Shown piece by piece: positions 14,032-21,652 of a stretch of DNA of 23,100 bases; within the stretch, counting starts at the first letter, position 1; each line of letters starts with the position of its first letter. The notes under the pieces were generated by a model. It did no database searches and had not been told where the DNA came from. It was given only the letters and a program-made list of their open reading frames with translations. Location: IMG/VR virus record IMGVR_UViG_3300027971_001801, positions 1 to 23,100 of that record, one strand, 5' to 3'. The DNA comes from a virus. A program made the translations under genes and the position numbers.

Positions 14032-15449
14032 GATGTTTTAATTTTACCTAACAGTTGTTTTAGTTTTGCACTTTGAACGTCTGCTGTGATTTTTGGTGCA
14101 TCACTACCACTGTCCCATGGAGGGCTGTTTGCGTCATCACTAGCCGGGCTAACTTGGCTGCGGGCTTTGATTGAGTCCATGATAGATGCAGATGGTTTCT
14201 TTGAATAAGTGTCTCCATCTTCTCCGCCTTCATCAGTAATGCGCATTGTTTCAATGTTGTACTCCAGATCAATTTTTTGACCAACGCCGGTCGAGCTTCG
14301 AGACTTCATACACTGTATCTGATACTTGCCACGCTCTTTCATTGCGCGACTTGTAAAGATACCAAACACATTGTCTGCTGTGTTGATTTTAGATATACCA
14401 CCTGAAATATGGCTGTGGTCAAATTCAATCTCTTCTACAGCACTACGGTTTAACTGACTTGCAGTTACCATCAAGAATCCCAGTTCTTTGGCCAAGTTGC
14501 GCAGTTCTTCACTCACATACTTGTCTTTGACAAACAAATCGTTGGGTGAAACTTTTGCACTCACAGGCATCAACAAGTCCAAATAATCAATCATAACAAA
14601 GTCCACACGCTTGCCTGTTTGTATTTGATACTCTTTCAAGTACGCACGTATGTCGTTGATGTTGCTTTGTGCTGGCAAGCCTTTGACTTGATAGTTGCCG
14701 GACTTCTTGGCCACCAACTTGACTTTGAGTTCTGTGGTGTCAATGTCCTTGCGAATGTCTTTGGTGCTCATATTGGTCAACATGGCGTCTGTTCGCAAAC
14801 TTGTGAGTTCTTCGCTCAGTTCCAATGTAATGTACACACCACTGAGTCCTTGTTGCAACCAGTTCAGGGCAATGTTCATCATAACCAAGGATTTGCCTGA
14901 ACCTGATCCGCCGGCAAAGATGTTGAGTTCACCACGGCTGAACCCACCATACAACAATCGGTCCAGTTGTGGCCAACCTGTTGACACTTGACCGCCCGAG
15001 TTAAAATACTTTTCAATACGTGCCTTGGGATCACTGAAGTAGTCTGTGCCCATGTCCTTGGTTAAACTTATTTGTACCGCATCTTTGATCAGTTTCTCCA
15101 CAGGTTCAAAGTCGCCTTTTTCCAGCATGTCTGCGGCTTTTAAAATAGCACGTTCCAGTTCTTGGCGCTTGGTAAACTGCTCAAACTCGCCCATGAACCA
15201 ATCAAAGTGGCCTTCGTTTAAATCAGGCACTGCTTGCAGTTTGATGCCTGTGGTGGCACTAATCTGCATACGGTCTGGCAAGGTCTTGTGCTTGTCTGAA
15301 TGTTCCTTGATAAACTCAGCCGCGGCCCTCAAACTTTTGTCAAAGTTCTGCGGGTTATAGATGTTCTGCACACGCACATAGCTTTGTGCGTCTTCCAACA
15401 TCATTTCTAAAAATAAACGTTGAACGTCAAGTCCGTATTCTTTTAACAA
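14028..15449 (-). CDS. gp41: Replicative DNA helicase, DnaB/T4 gp41 family
   Basis: A 473-residue RecA-fold helicase, almost the length of T4 gp41. It unwinds DNA 5' to 3' on the lagging strand with the primase. The N-terminal region (1-150) is helical. The motor has a Walker A motif GGSGSGKS at 180-187, the family motif after it (ITLELSEE, 207-214), a Walker B motif DFVMIDYLDLL at 283-293, SQLNR at 331-335 and a KSRSSTGVG arginine-finger region near 382-390. The C-terminal 70 residues are polar and probably flexible. The start codon is TTG at 15449, supported by AAGGAAG about eight bases upstream inside the end of the primase gene, a 23-base overlap. Its stop is coupled to the gene at 12973-14031. 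Confidence 0.95.
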   Translation of the reverse strand: MLKEYGLDVQRLFLEMMLEDAQSYVRVQNIYNPQNFDKSLRAAAEFIKEHSDKHKTLPDRMQISATTGIKLQAVPDLNEGHFDWFMGEFEQFTKRQELERAILKAADMLEKGDFEPVEKLIKDAVQISLTKDMGTDYFSDPKARIEKYFNSGGQVSTGWPQLDRLLYGGFSRGELNIFAGGSGSGKSLVMMNIALNWLQQGLSGVYITLELSEELTSLRTDAMLTNMSTKDIRKDIDTTELKVKLVAKKSGNYQVKGLPAQSNINDIRAYLKEYQIQTGKRVDFVMIDYLDLLMPVSAKVSPNDLFVKDKYVSEELRNLAKELGFLMVTASQLNRSAVEEIEFDHSHISGGISKINTADNVFGIFTSRAMKERGKYQIQCMKSRSSTGVGQKIDLEYNIETMRITDEGGEDGDTYSKKPSASIMDSIKARSQVSPASDDANSPPWDSGSDAPKITADVQSAKLKQLLGKIKTS

Positions 15450-16413
15450 GTGCTTTCTTCCTTAGTTCTATTTTGATTCTACTGGTTTCTCGCGATTGCA
15501 TTATAGTTAGTAAGGCTCCTAGTCGGCCCAACTTTATCACTGCATCGTTGACATCTTTACATCCTTCGGGCCACTCAGGTATGCTCACTGCCCACCCCAG
15601 TTCCAGCGCACGATCAACAAGTTCAACGCCTGCTAGATCTTGGTCCGGCACCACTGTTATCTGTTTGTCTAAACTGCGTATCAGTCTAACTTGTGCATCA
15701 CTGACAGTGTTGTGCATCACTGCCACGCCGCCTATGCTGAGTGCATCAAATATGCCTTCTGTCACAATCACATGTTGCCAATCTGACGGCTGTAAGTCTG
15801 TACCAAACACATAGCCTGGTTGACTATCACTGATGAACTTGGGCTGTTTGTCATCTAAGAATCTACAGGTGTATCCCACAATCTTGTTGTCGTAGGTGAA
15901 TGGTATGACCACATGCAATCTTGTCCAGTGGATGCCATCGTTTTGTATCTGCACCATGACCGGAAAGTCTTCAGGCACATGTCTACCACGCACATAGTCC
16001 CAATAAAATTTGTGTTCAGGTGTCAACAGTTCAGCAAACGGTGGCAAGTCTCGTTCTTCAAATGACACACCACTCAGTGTGTTCCACATTTGTTGCCGAT
16101 CTTCCAAGATGCCATTAATGCTTCGATGCCGCAGGTTTTCCAGATTTAGCATCTCTATTTCCATCTCTGGAACATTCATCCAGCCTAATAATTTTCGGGC
16201 TTTATAACTTAATGTACGACCTAGTATAAAACTGGCTGTGTATGAACAATTGAAACAGTGATAACTCCAGCCCTGCTCGGTGGCTTTGAGTCCACCACGC
16301 CCTCGACGATCCTGTGTGCTGCCATTGTGCTGACAGCATACCGCATTGAAACTCAACCACCCCGAAGGTGTTGTTTTCTTTTTTGCAGGTAGATAGGCAA
16401 GGATGTCAAGCAT
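15427..16413 (-). CDS. gp61: DNA primase, T4 gp61 / DnaG family
   Basis: A 328-residue primase, close to T4 gp61 in size. It makes RNA primers for the lagging strand with the helicase encoded just downstream. The N-terminal zinc site is visible as Cys26/Cys27 and His29 with Cys53 and Cys56 (CHC2-like). The Toprim catalytic core has Glu219 in VTEGIFDA, Asp257 and Asp259 in VPDQDLAG, and a KDVNDA segment (286-291). The ATG at 16413 has no ribosome binding site; instead a perfect inverted repeat abuts the start codon and a second lies just upstream. The gene sits 38 bases after the stop of a late virion gene. Confidence 0.95.
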   Translation of the reverse strand: MLDILAYLPAKKKTTPSGWLSFNAVCCQHNGSTQDRRGRGGLKATEQGWSYHCFNCSYTASFILGRTLSYKARKLLGWMNVPEMEIEMLNLENLRHRSINGILEDRQQMWNTLSGVSFEERDLPPFAELLTPEHKFYWDYVRGRHVPEDFPVMVQIQNDGIHWTRLHVVIPFTYDNKIVGYTCRFLDDKQPKFISDSQPGYVFGTDLQPSDWQHVIVTEGIFDALSIGGVAVMHNTVSDAQVRLIRSLDKQITVVPDQDLAGVELVDRALELGWAVSIPEWPEGCKDVNDAVIKLGRLGALLTIMQSRETSRIKIELRKKALVKRIRT

Positions 16414-16444
16414 CTATACAGTATAGCAGATTTGTCAAACAAAT
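16414..16444 (-). promoter_or_regulatory. Two adjacent inverted repeats at primase start
   Basis: Directly upstream of the primase ATG the minus strand carries ATTTGT-TTG-ACAAAT (16444-16430), a perfect six-base-pair hairpin, and then CTATAC-T-GTATAG (16426-16414), a perfect six-base dyad that touches the start codon. There is no Shine-Dalgarno sequence. The sites could bind a regulator as DNA operators or fold in mRNA to control translation. TTGACA occurs within the first repeat, but no -10 box lies at a proper distance from it. Confidence 0.5.
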
Positions 16445-16451
16445 GCAATGC

Positions 16452-17531
16452 TTAACGATAAAAGATATTGGTAACGTATCCGGTTGTGACCATCACTGTC
16501 ACAGCCTGTGCTTCAGTGCCACCAAAGTTAAGTGGCAGGTAGCCTGATCCACCGTTGGTGACAGTGATTGCACCAATGCCACTTGGTCCTGTAAATGGTT
16601 CACCAATGGCAGTTGCACCTGCGCCATTGCCTAAAATTTGAACACATGGCGCAGCCATGTATCCTGAACCAGCATTGTTTACTGCAATGCCTGTGACAAC
16701 ACCATCCACTACTGTAGCAGTTGCGCTTGCACCGTATCCTTGACTGTTGTTAATACCCATGCGCAACAACGGATGGAAGCCTACTACATTGATGTAAAAG
16801 GTTCCAGTCTCGTCAAAGTATTCGCGGCTTTCTGTAACATCTGCCCAAATTGCTTCGTAGTCTTGTGCAGCCTGTACTTTGACTGTGCCAGTATAATGTA
16901 CCAAATCATACTTGATTGTGGTCAAACTGGCGCCTGTAGTATTGATATGACTTGAATAGTATTCAGTAAGATAATGATTGTTCAATGGTTGCGGATTTAA
17001 TGCCCAGTCTGGCCATGAACTTGGCGCTGCTTGCGGCCAGGAGTTTTTGCCGTTTATTGTGGGAATTGTGACAGGTTGACTAGGCATGAACTCAGGCAAC
17101 ACTGAGTCCACAATGTTGCAGTCGGCTCTGGCACCAGCATTATCATCCGTGAATGCTGCCTGCACATAATTGCCTTGTGTGCGCTCAATGCTGTAACTGC
17201 CGGGTTGTGCCACTATTTCAATGGTATCTGCTGTGTCCAACACAACTTTGACTCGTCCCAAACTGGCGCTAAGTACAGTCATGTCTTTTTCAAGTAATAA
17301 TTTATCACCAGTTTGGTTCAGCAATCTAAAGCGGAATGTGCTGCCTGTGATGTCCACAGGTTTTTGGTCTTGGTTGATAAATTCAAAGAGCAGAACGTTG
17401 TCTACACCTTTGTTGACAGTTAAAGTTTTTGCGTACACTGGGTCGTACCTCGCAGTAAAGTATTCACCACTGGTGTCAATCAATAATACCCGAATGATTT
17501 GTTGATATAAGTAAATGGTGGTTGAATACAT
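16452..17531 (-). CDS. Virion/baseplate-type protein with BppU-like N-terminus
   Basis: A 359-residue protein. Residues about 33-130 (TLTVNKGVDNVLLFEFINQD, then DITGSTFRFRLLN) resemble the BppU/upper-baseplate N-terminal beta-sandwich that anchors receptor-binding parts in many phages. Residues 130-260 are a second beta-rich region. The C-terminal 100 residues contain Gly-rich repeats with NNAGSGYMAAP and NGGSGYLPL, seen in phage adhesins. Behind a late-type promoter (CATAAATA) with GAGG as ribosome binding site, it is most likely a tail or baseplate adhesion component. It is a single gene between the convergent plus-strand gene and the primase, with no clear terminator after it. Confidence 0.7.
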   Translation of the reverse strand: MYSTTIYLYQQIIRVLLIDTSGEYFTARYDPVYAKTLTVNKGVDNVLLFEFINQDQKPVDITGSTFRFRLLNQTGDKLLLEKDMTVLSASLGRVKVVLDTADTIEIVAQPGSYSIERTQGNYVQAAFTDDNAGARADCNIVDSVLPEFMPSQPVTIPTINGKNSWPQAAPSSWPDWALNPQPLNNHYLTEYYSSHINTTGASLTTIKYDLVHYTGTVKVQAAQDYEAIWADVTESREYFDETGTFYINVVGFHPLLRMGINNSQGYGASATATVVDGVVTGIAVNNAGSGYMAAPCVQILGNGAGATAIGEPFTGPSGIGAITVTNGGSGYLPLNFGGTEAQAVTVMVTTGYVTNIFYR

Positions 17532-17546
17532 AGGATCCTCAAAACG

Positions 17547-17554
17547 TATTTATG
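17547..17554 (-). promoter_or_regulatory. Candidate T4-type late promoter CATAAATA
   Basis: The minus strand reads CATAAATACG. It matches NATAAATA, lies 15 bases before the ATG of the virion gene at 17531 and is followed by GAGGATCCT with a ribosome binding site. The complementary bases 17552-17554 are the ATG of the plus-strand gene, so the promoter core and that start codon overlap. The same ten bases occur at 7160-7151. Confidence 0.65.
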
Positions 17555-17929
17555 GGTAATAACATCTTTGAAAAACTGGCGGAAAAATACCCCTTTATAA
17601 CTCTGTGCGTTTACGCCAGCAACGAGTATATTGGAGTCGTTCAAAACAGAGACGATGCTGTTACAACCATCTACGACTTTGGCGCTGTGCTTACACAACA
17701 AGACAAACTGCAATTCCTAGAACTTGCCAACACTTGGTGGTGGGAAAGCAATCGTAGTATACCTATCAACATATTCTTGCGCGGAGAGTGGGATCAATTT
17801 AAATTTACGCTACGCACATTTTCAAACAAAGATCTTGAAATACTACATGGTCCTGTGTGCAGTTTGATAGACATTGCTCGCAAAAAGAACAAGCGCAAAT
17901 CAATTACACTTGTACGTCGGCTTGATTGA
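17552..17929 (+). CDS. Conserved phage hypothetical protein
   Basis: A 125-residue protein starting MGNNIFEKLAEKYPFITLC. It has a mixed alpha/beta composition, a TWWWESNR motif near residue 62-69 and a very basic C-terminus (ARKKNKRKSITLVRR). I recall close relatives in T4-like marine phages with no assigned function; the small size and basic tail would suit a nucleic-acid-binding or regulatory protein, but this is a guess. It runs against its neighbours: the ATG is embedded in the late promoter of the divergent virion gene, and its 3' end overlaps the convergent mini-DnaE gene by 26 bases. No obvious promoter or ribosome binding site is seen for it. Confidence 0.75.
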   Translation: MGNNIFEKLAEKYPFITLCVYASNEYIGVVQNRDDAVTTIYDFGAVLTQQDKLQFLELANTWWWESNRSIPINIFLRGEWDQFKFTLRTFSNKDLEILHGPVCSLIDIARKKNKRKSITLVRRLD

Positions 17930-18482
17930 GAATATTCATATGCAAGGCTACCAAGGCTGCGTAGCTCACAGCGTGTGATTTTTTAAACGTATAACCGCGC
18001 GATTCGTCCCCATCCCAAACTTCAGCAAACACTTGGTCCCAGGACTTACGCTGTAGGTGTGCTTTGCCCGGTCTAATAATACTGATAAAAGCAGCCATCC
18101 TGGGTATGGAGTCAGGTTGCATTGCTGCCAACAAATCCACATAGTTTCCCACGTGTACCAATTGGCTGGTCCAGGGTCTGTCGGTCCACAGTCTTGACCA
18201 TGGGGGTGTTGCCGACAACATGGCTTTGTAGTGTGCAGTGTCGTGTATCAACTGATACACACTCATGTTCAACAAGTCAATTTTGAAGTAGCCACGCTGT
18301 TCTGCTGACTCATAGTCAATGGCCGCACAGCCATGTTCAGGATCTTGCGGAATGTCTGTGATGTAGATACCAGAATTGTGTCGACGTGGCCGACCGTCCA
18401 CTACCTGTCTAGCAGGTGTATGACGAATCAGTTCTAATATCTTACTTCGATCCGGAACGTCAATGTCAATGTCTGCGCTCAT
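17904..18482 (-). CDS. Miniature DnaE-like (DNA polymerase III alpha-related) protein
   Basis: A 192-residue protein that lines up with the catalytic core of DnaE in order, with most of the polymerase removed. Residues 4-9 DIDIDV correspond to the palm motif PDFDVDF that carries two catalytic aspartates. HNSGIYITDIP (35-45) matches the HAGGVVIA segment. EQRGYFKIDLLNM (61-73) matches the YAGLVKFDFLGL segment with the third catalytic aspartate, here Asp69. IIRPGK (135-140) matches YRPGP, and FKKSHAVSYAAL (166-177) matches FNKSHSAAYALV. The PHP, thumb, beta-binding and OB domains are absent. It is therefore either a minimal palm/fingers relic or a repurposed protein acting on replication. It is the last gene of the operon from 22275, ATGA-coupled to the gene before it. 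Confidence 0.75.
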   Translation of the reverse strand: MSADIDIDVPDRSKILELIRHTPARQVVDGRPRRHNSGIYITDIPQDPEHGCAAIDYESAEQRGYFKIDLLNMSVYQLIHDTAHYKAMLSATPPWSRLWTDRPWTSQLVHVGNYVDLLAAMQPDSIPRMAAFISIIRPGKAHLQRKSWDQVFAEVWDGDESRGYTFKKSHAVSYAALVALHMNILNQADVQV

Positions 18483-18832
18483 ATTCTACACAACGCCACA
18501 ACAGTTTTTAATTGCTGTTCAGCCTCACGAACAGCACCAATGGCATCGGCCACAGCAGGATACTGTTCAGACATGGCACGTGTTTCTGCTTCTTCTTGCA
18601 TCTTTTTATGTGCCCAATCAATAGCGTCTTCGGCATATGGATTGAGACCAACATAGTAATTACCCAGGTTAAGTGGTTGCCAACTACTGCCATTATATAC
18701 TTCTAAACGTTGAGTGTTAATGTTATATTGTAATTGTCCAACGCCCATGTAATTACTATTGTTGACATAGTTACTGCCAGGGCCGCCGGTAACTGCCACA
18801 TACTTTCCAGTTTGACTAATGTTTCCTATCAT
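18479..18832 (-). CDS. Conserved phage hypothetical, fibre-like N-terminus with helical tail
   Basis: A 117-residue protein in two parts. Residues 1-55 are Gly/Asn/Tyr-rich (TGGPGSNYVNNSNYMG, LEVYNGSSWQPL), like tip or decoration motifs of phage fibres. Residues 65-117 are a charged helix (AIDWAHKKMQEEAETRAMSE). I know no function. It starts one base after the TAA of the zinc-finger gene (TAATATG) and ends in ATGA with the mini-DnaE gene, so it belongs to the same operon. Confidence 0.75.
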   Translation of the reverse strand: MIGNISQTGKYVAVTGGPGSNYVNNSNYMGVGQLQYNINTQRLEVYNGSSWQPLNLGNYYVGLNPYAEDAIDWAHKKMQEEAETRAMSEQYPAVADAIGAVREAEQQLKTVVALCRI

Positions 18833-18833
18833 A

Positions 18834-19508
18834 TTACCATCCTGCTTGTTTCAATATTAGTTTTGCGTATTCAGCGTCTGCGGCATAGTCTGAGAATTTC
18901 TTTTGCCATATGTCTGAGTCTATATAAGGCCATATCATGGCCACTTGGTCTGCTGTGAGTTCGCCTAGGAACTTCTGTCCTGATTCTGAGTTGTATATCA
19001 CCCAAGGACTGATGCGTCCTGTTGTGACAGCATGGCACATGGCATGTGTGCCGCCATAGCGCAAACAATCATTGGCGGGTGCTGAGTGTTTTTCACTCCA
19101 GTCTATACCAAACTCCACTGCCCGGGCCAGTGCATCTGCTACTGCTTCTACCTTCAAGTAGTCTAGCAAGTACTCAGTGTAGATTTTGTCACTGCCCCAG
19201 TTGTCAATCTTTTTGTTGTGCTTCAACAACCACTCTGTGAACTGTCTGGGATTGATTGCCTTTGTGCCTACACAGTATCTGCCAAACTTTACAAATGCTC
19301 GATAGTAAGGTGAGTCTGCAAAGTCATCAAATGTTTTGAGTTTAGCCGATCCTTGCGCAATCTCATAGAATCTCAAATAAGATTGAAAGCCTAATTCAAC
19401 ACCACGCTCACTGCGTTCCGATCTGCGGCGCTTGGGCTCGCACATGTGAACGGCAATACTGGTCTCTCTTGCAAATTCTTTTTTACAAAAAGTACATTGA
19501 TGACTCAT
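18834..19508 (-). CDS. Phage protein with N-terminal zinc finger
   Basis: A 224-residue protein. Residues 1-23 hold Cys5, Cys8, His21 and Cys23 with the spacing C-x2-C-x12-H, like a C2H2-type finger whose last ligand is a nearby cysteine. An arginine-rich segment (PKRRRSERSER, 25-35) follows, suggesting nucleic acid binding. The rest is helical with many aromatic residues and no motif I know. A role as a phage transcription or DNA-handling factor is possible but unproven. Both ends are coupled: ATGA with the SGNH-like gene at 19508-19505, and TAATATG with the next gene. Confidence 0.75.
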   Translation of the reverse strand: MSHQCTFCKKEFARETSIAVHMCEPKRRRSERSERGVELGFQSYLRFYEIAQGSAKLKTFDDFADSPYYRAFVKFGRYCVGTKAINPRQFTEWLLKHNKKIDNWGSDKIYTEYLLDYLKVEAVADALARAVEFGIDWSEKHSAPANDCLRYGGTHAMCHAVTTGRISPWVIYNSESGQKFLGELTADQVAMIWPYIDSDIWQKKFSDYAADAEYAKLILKQAGW

Positions 19509-20221
19509 TGTAGTATTTTATGCTCATTGATGTAGTTTGTCAAGTATGCATTCAGCACATGATGGTGGCCTTGTTCTGCATGCGTCATGTCTGGTGGTAC
19601 ATATGGAGACCCAGGAGGATATTTAGACCCGGACACACCTTGTTCGTGTTGGTACGCAGTGGCACGCCACTTGAATCCATGCACAATTTCTGGGCATGAA
19701 TTCAACAAGGCTAGTTTGGGATTATGTAGATGTTCTTGATAAAGATTGTCTGCCTGTTGATACATTAGAATCTGATGTCCACGACTTTTTAAGTCATTAA
19801 TAGTAGCCAACATGCGATACATTAAATCTTCAGTACGATCAACAATGCTGTATATTTCGCTTTTTAACTTGGTCTCTACAAATTGCGCACTGTCTTGCTC
19901 GGTCCAATGCATTTGCCATCTTGATTTGAATTCTTGATTTTGTGGATTGATCCAACGTCCTTCAAAAGATGTTTCTTCTTCGCAAATTGGCAGTTCAAGT
20001 CTGCTGACAAAAGTCATACCCAACACATAAAAGGTTGGCACAGTTGTGGCATAACTGTGTTTTAAAGTTGTTCTTAAAATTCTGCTGTTGGCGCTGCCAG
20101 ACACGGTTATGCTTTGTGCAAAGTCAATGCCCAATTGAGTTTTTAGATTGACATGTCCGAGACCTGCGGCATATTTGTGCATATAACTGCACCCATTTAC
20201 CACCAATTGTTTGTACTTCAT
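19505..20221 (-). CDS. SGNH/GDSL-like protein, possible esterase
   Basis: A 238-residue alpha/beta protein with features of the SGNH hydrolase superfamily. Block I is NGCSYMH with candidate nucleophile Ser12. SGSANSRI (41-48) offers an Asn near the oxyanion position, and VLGMT (66-70) is a strand end equivalent to block III. DMTH near the C-terminus (Asp211, His214) fits the block V D-x2-H. If active it would cleave an ester, for example an acyl or acetyl group on a sugar; the substrate is unknown. The call is weaker than a clear GDSL because block III lacks the usual GxND. It is joined by ATGA to the genes on either side. Confidence 0.6.
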   Translation of the reverse strand: MKYKQLVVNGCSYMHKYAAGLGHVNLKTQLGIDFAQSITVSGSANSRILRTTLKHSYATTVPTFYVLGMTFVSRLELPICEEETSFEGRWINPQNQEFKSRWQMHWTEQDSAQFVETKLKSEIYSIVDRTEDLMYRMLATINDLKSRGHQILMYQQADNLYQEHLHNPKLALLNSCPEIVHGFKWRATAYQHEQGVSGSKYPPGSPYVPPDMTHAEQGHHHVLNAYLTNYINEHKILQ

Positions 20222-20667
20222 TTGTCGTTGCCATGATCACGAATGTATTGATCAAGTTCTTTTTTGGTTGTGATACTAGCCAGCATGGCTAGTTCATCTT
20301 CTTTGTATGTGGGAAATAACTCCGCCAGTTGCTTTCGAATACTGCTGGCGCCTGTACCAGTTTCTTTTTTCTTGGGCGAGATCCAGTTGTGCCTGGGTGT
20401 GCCCATGTCTGGACTCACTGTGGTAGCACACAACCATTGCAGTTCAGGATGCCGGTTGATATTAAAGAAGTGTTTGTTCAATCGTTCGTTGGTGGAGATC
20501 AAATAAAACTCTTGCATCTCTCGTGAGCCTTCCACACATGACGCCCAACGAATCATGAGATAGTTAGAAAACTTCTTGCGTTCCTCTTCTGTGAGATCAC
20601 GATAGAAGTTTCTATTCTTGCGATCCAGTTGCCGCATTTCATTGGCAATGTTTAGTTTATCGCTCAT
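20218..20667 (-). CDS. Possible gp62-like clamp-loader small subunit
   Basis: A 149-residue soluble protein. The order of features FSNYLMIRWAS, then STNERLNKHFFN, then HPELQWLCATT, then PRHNWI, then a helical end (SIRKQLAELFPTYKEDEL) resembles the layout of phage T4/cyanophage gp62, the clamp-loader A subunit that acts with gp44 to place the sliding clamp. The resemblance is from memory of family patterns and there is no gp44 or gp45 next to it, so a different conserved phage protein is a serious alternative. Start ATG 20667 overlaps the methyltransferase stop, and the stop overlaps the next start (both ATGA). Confidence 0.55.
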   Translation of the reverse strand: MSDKLNIANEMRQLDRKNRNFYRDLTEEERKKFSNYLMIRWASCVEGSREMQEFYLISTNERLNKHFFNINRHPELQWLCATTVSPDMGTPRHNWISPKKKETGTGASSIRKQLAELFPTYKEDELAMLASITTKKELDQYIRDHGNDK

Positions 20668-21344
20668 TTTTCAAATACCAGTCTGATATTTCCATCCAAC
20701 CATTCGTTCCGGGGATCTAGATTCACATCAAAAATCAAATATTTGCAAGGCAAATTATCCATTTGAGTTCTTACATAGTGTTCGTAGTCTGCTTTGTTGT
20801 TTACAACCAACTCGTGTATTACTTTTGTTTCTTTCTCCACCATGCGTTGTAAATTTAAACTGAGAAATCCTCGACCGCCCGGTGCTACCATACTGATAAA
20901 TTCTTTGCAGATCAATTGAAGCTCGCTCAGTGGTCTAAAATGCAAAGCATTGATTGAAAACACTGACTCAAAATAATTTTGATGAGCATTAACATATTCA
21001 ATGTCTACTTGATCTTCGATATCAGGATAACAGACTTGATCACCACTCCTGTCCACTCCAATGATATTGGGAATATATTTTTTAAACATATTGGCTCCGC
21101 AACCTAAATCATATATTGAAGTTGGATTTTTTTCCAACAGAGGTTGCAAATAATAAAACGGTATCATAGAGAACCCTCTGGTCTGAGAAGATACTGCATG
21201 TCTGGGTGTAAGGCTATCAAAAAATTTAATTTTTTGATCCCACCATATATTATCAAAATCTTCAGCCACACTGTGATAAATTTCTGTTGATTCAAACTGT
21301 TTTTTAAATTGTACAGGATTGTAAGGGTTAAGATTTTGTCTCAT
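20664..21344 (-). CDS. SAM-dependent methyltransferase-like protein
   Basis: A 226-residue protein with a class I Rossmann methyltransferase pattern: motif I IYDLGCGANMFKKY (77-90), an acidic strand end IIGVDRSG (94-101), FESVFSINALHF (125-136) where motif IV lies, and VAPGGRGFLSLN (153-164) for the post-motif strand. The substrate is unknown; nothing like a DPPY DNA-methylase motif is present, so a small molecule, protein, lipid or sugar is more likely than adenine or cytosine in DNA. The frame extends to an ATG at 21440, but the start at 21344 is better: that ATG overlaps the upstream stop (ATGA) and AAGGT precedes it. Confidence 0.75.
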   Translation of the reverse strand: MRQNLNPYNPVQFKKQFESTEIYHSVAEDFDNIWWDQKIKFFDSLTPRHAVSSQTRGFSMIPFYYLQPLLEKNPTSIYDLGCGANMFKKYIPNIIGVDRSGDQVCYPDIEDQVDIEYVNAHQNYFESVFSINALHFRPLSELQLICKEFISMVAPGGRGFLSLNLQRMVEKETKVIHELVVNNKADYEHYVRTQMDNLPCKYLIFDVNLDPRNEWLDGNIRLVFEK

Positions 21345-21652
21345 TTTTCTACCTTGATCAACTTGTATATCATTATAGCACGGTCCAGGGCATCTTGTAA
21401 AGCAGGACTGGTCCGGGCCATGCGCCGAATTTCGCCCCACATTTTATCTTCCTGTATGTGATCAAACAAGGGCCTACCATCTGATGTTCTGCTATCATAA
21501 TCAACATGATGTCCATTTACTGGATCATATGCGTAACCCATTAATTGTCTAGTGCTGGGATCAGCACCCGATTCTCGGGCATACACTTCATTGCCATTGC
21601 GCTCGTAGATGTAGGTGGCGCCAGGTTTAAGAGTTCCCATACTTGTAGCCAT
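21341..21652 (-). CDS. Conserved phage hypothetical protein
   Basis: A 103-residue polar protein. It has a small beta-rich N-terminal half (GATYIYERNGNEVYARESGA) and a helical C-terminus (MARTSPALQDALDRAIMIYKLIKV). No function is known to me. Starts at 21652 and 21640 are both possible; either overlaps the preceding 48-residue gene, by 26 or 14 bases. The stop overlaps the methyltransferase ATG (ATGA at 21344-21341), so it is part of the same translationally coupled run. Confidence 0.75.
   Translation of the reverse strand: MATSMGTLKPGATYIYERNGNEVYARESGADPSTRQLMGYAYDPVNGHHVDYDSRTSDGRPLFDHIQEDKMWGEIRRMARTSPALQDALDRAIMIYKLIKVEK

Noticed and set aside
16433-16438. TTGACA upstream of the primase as a -35 box
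   Set aside because: No -10-like hexamer lies 16-18 bases downstream; TATACT is only seven bases away. The hexamer is better explained as part of an inverted repeat.
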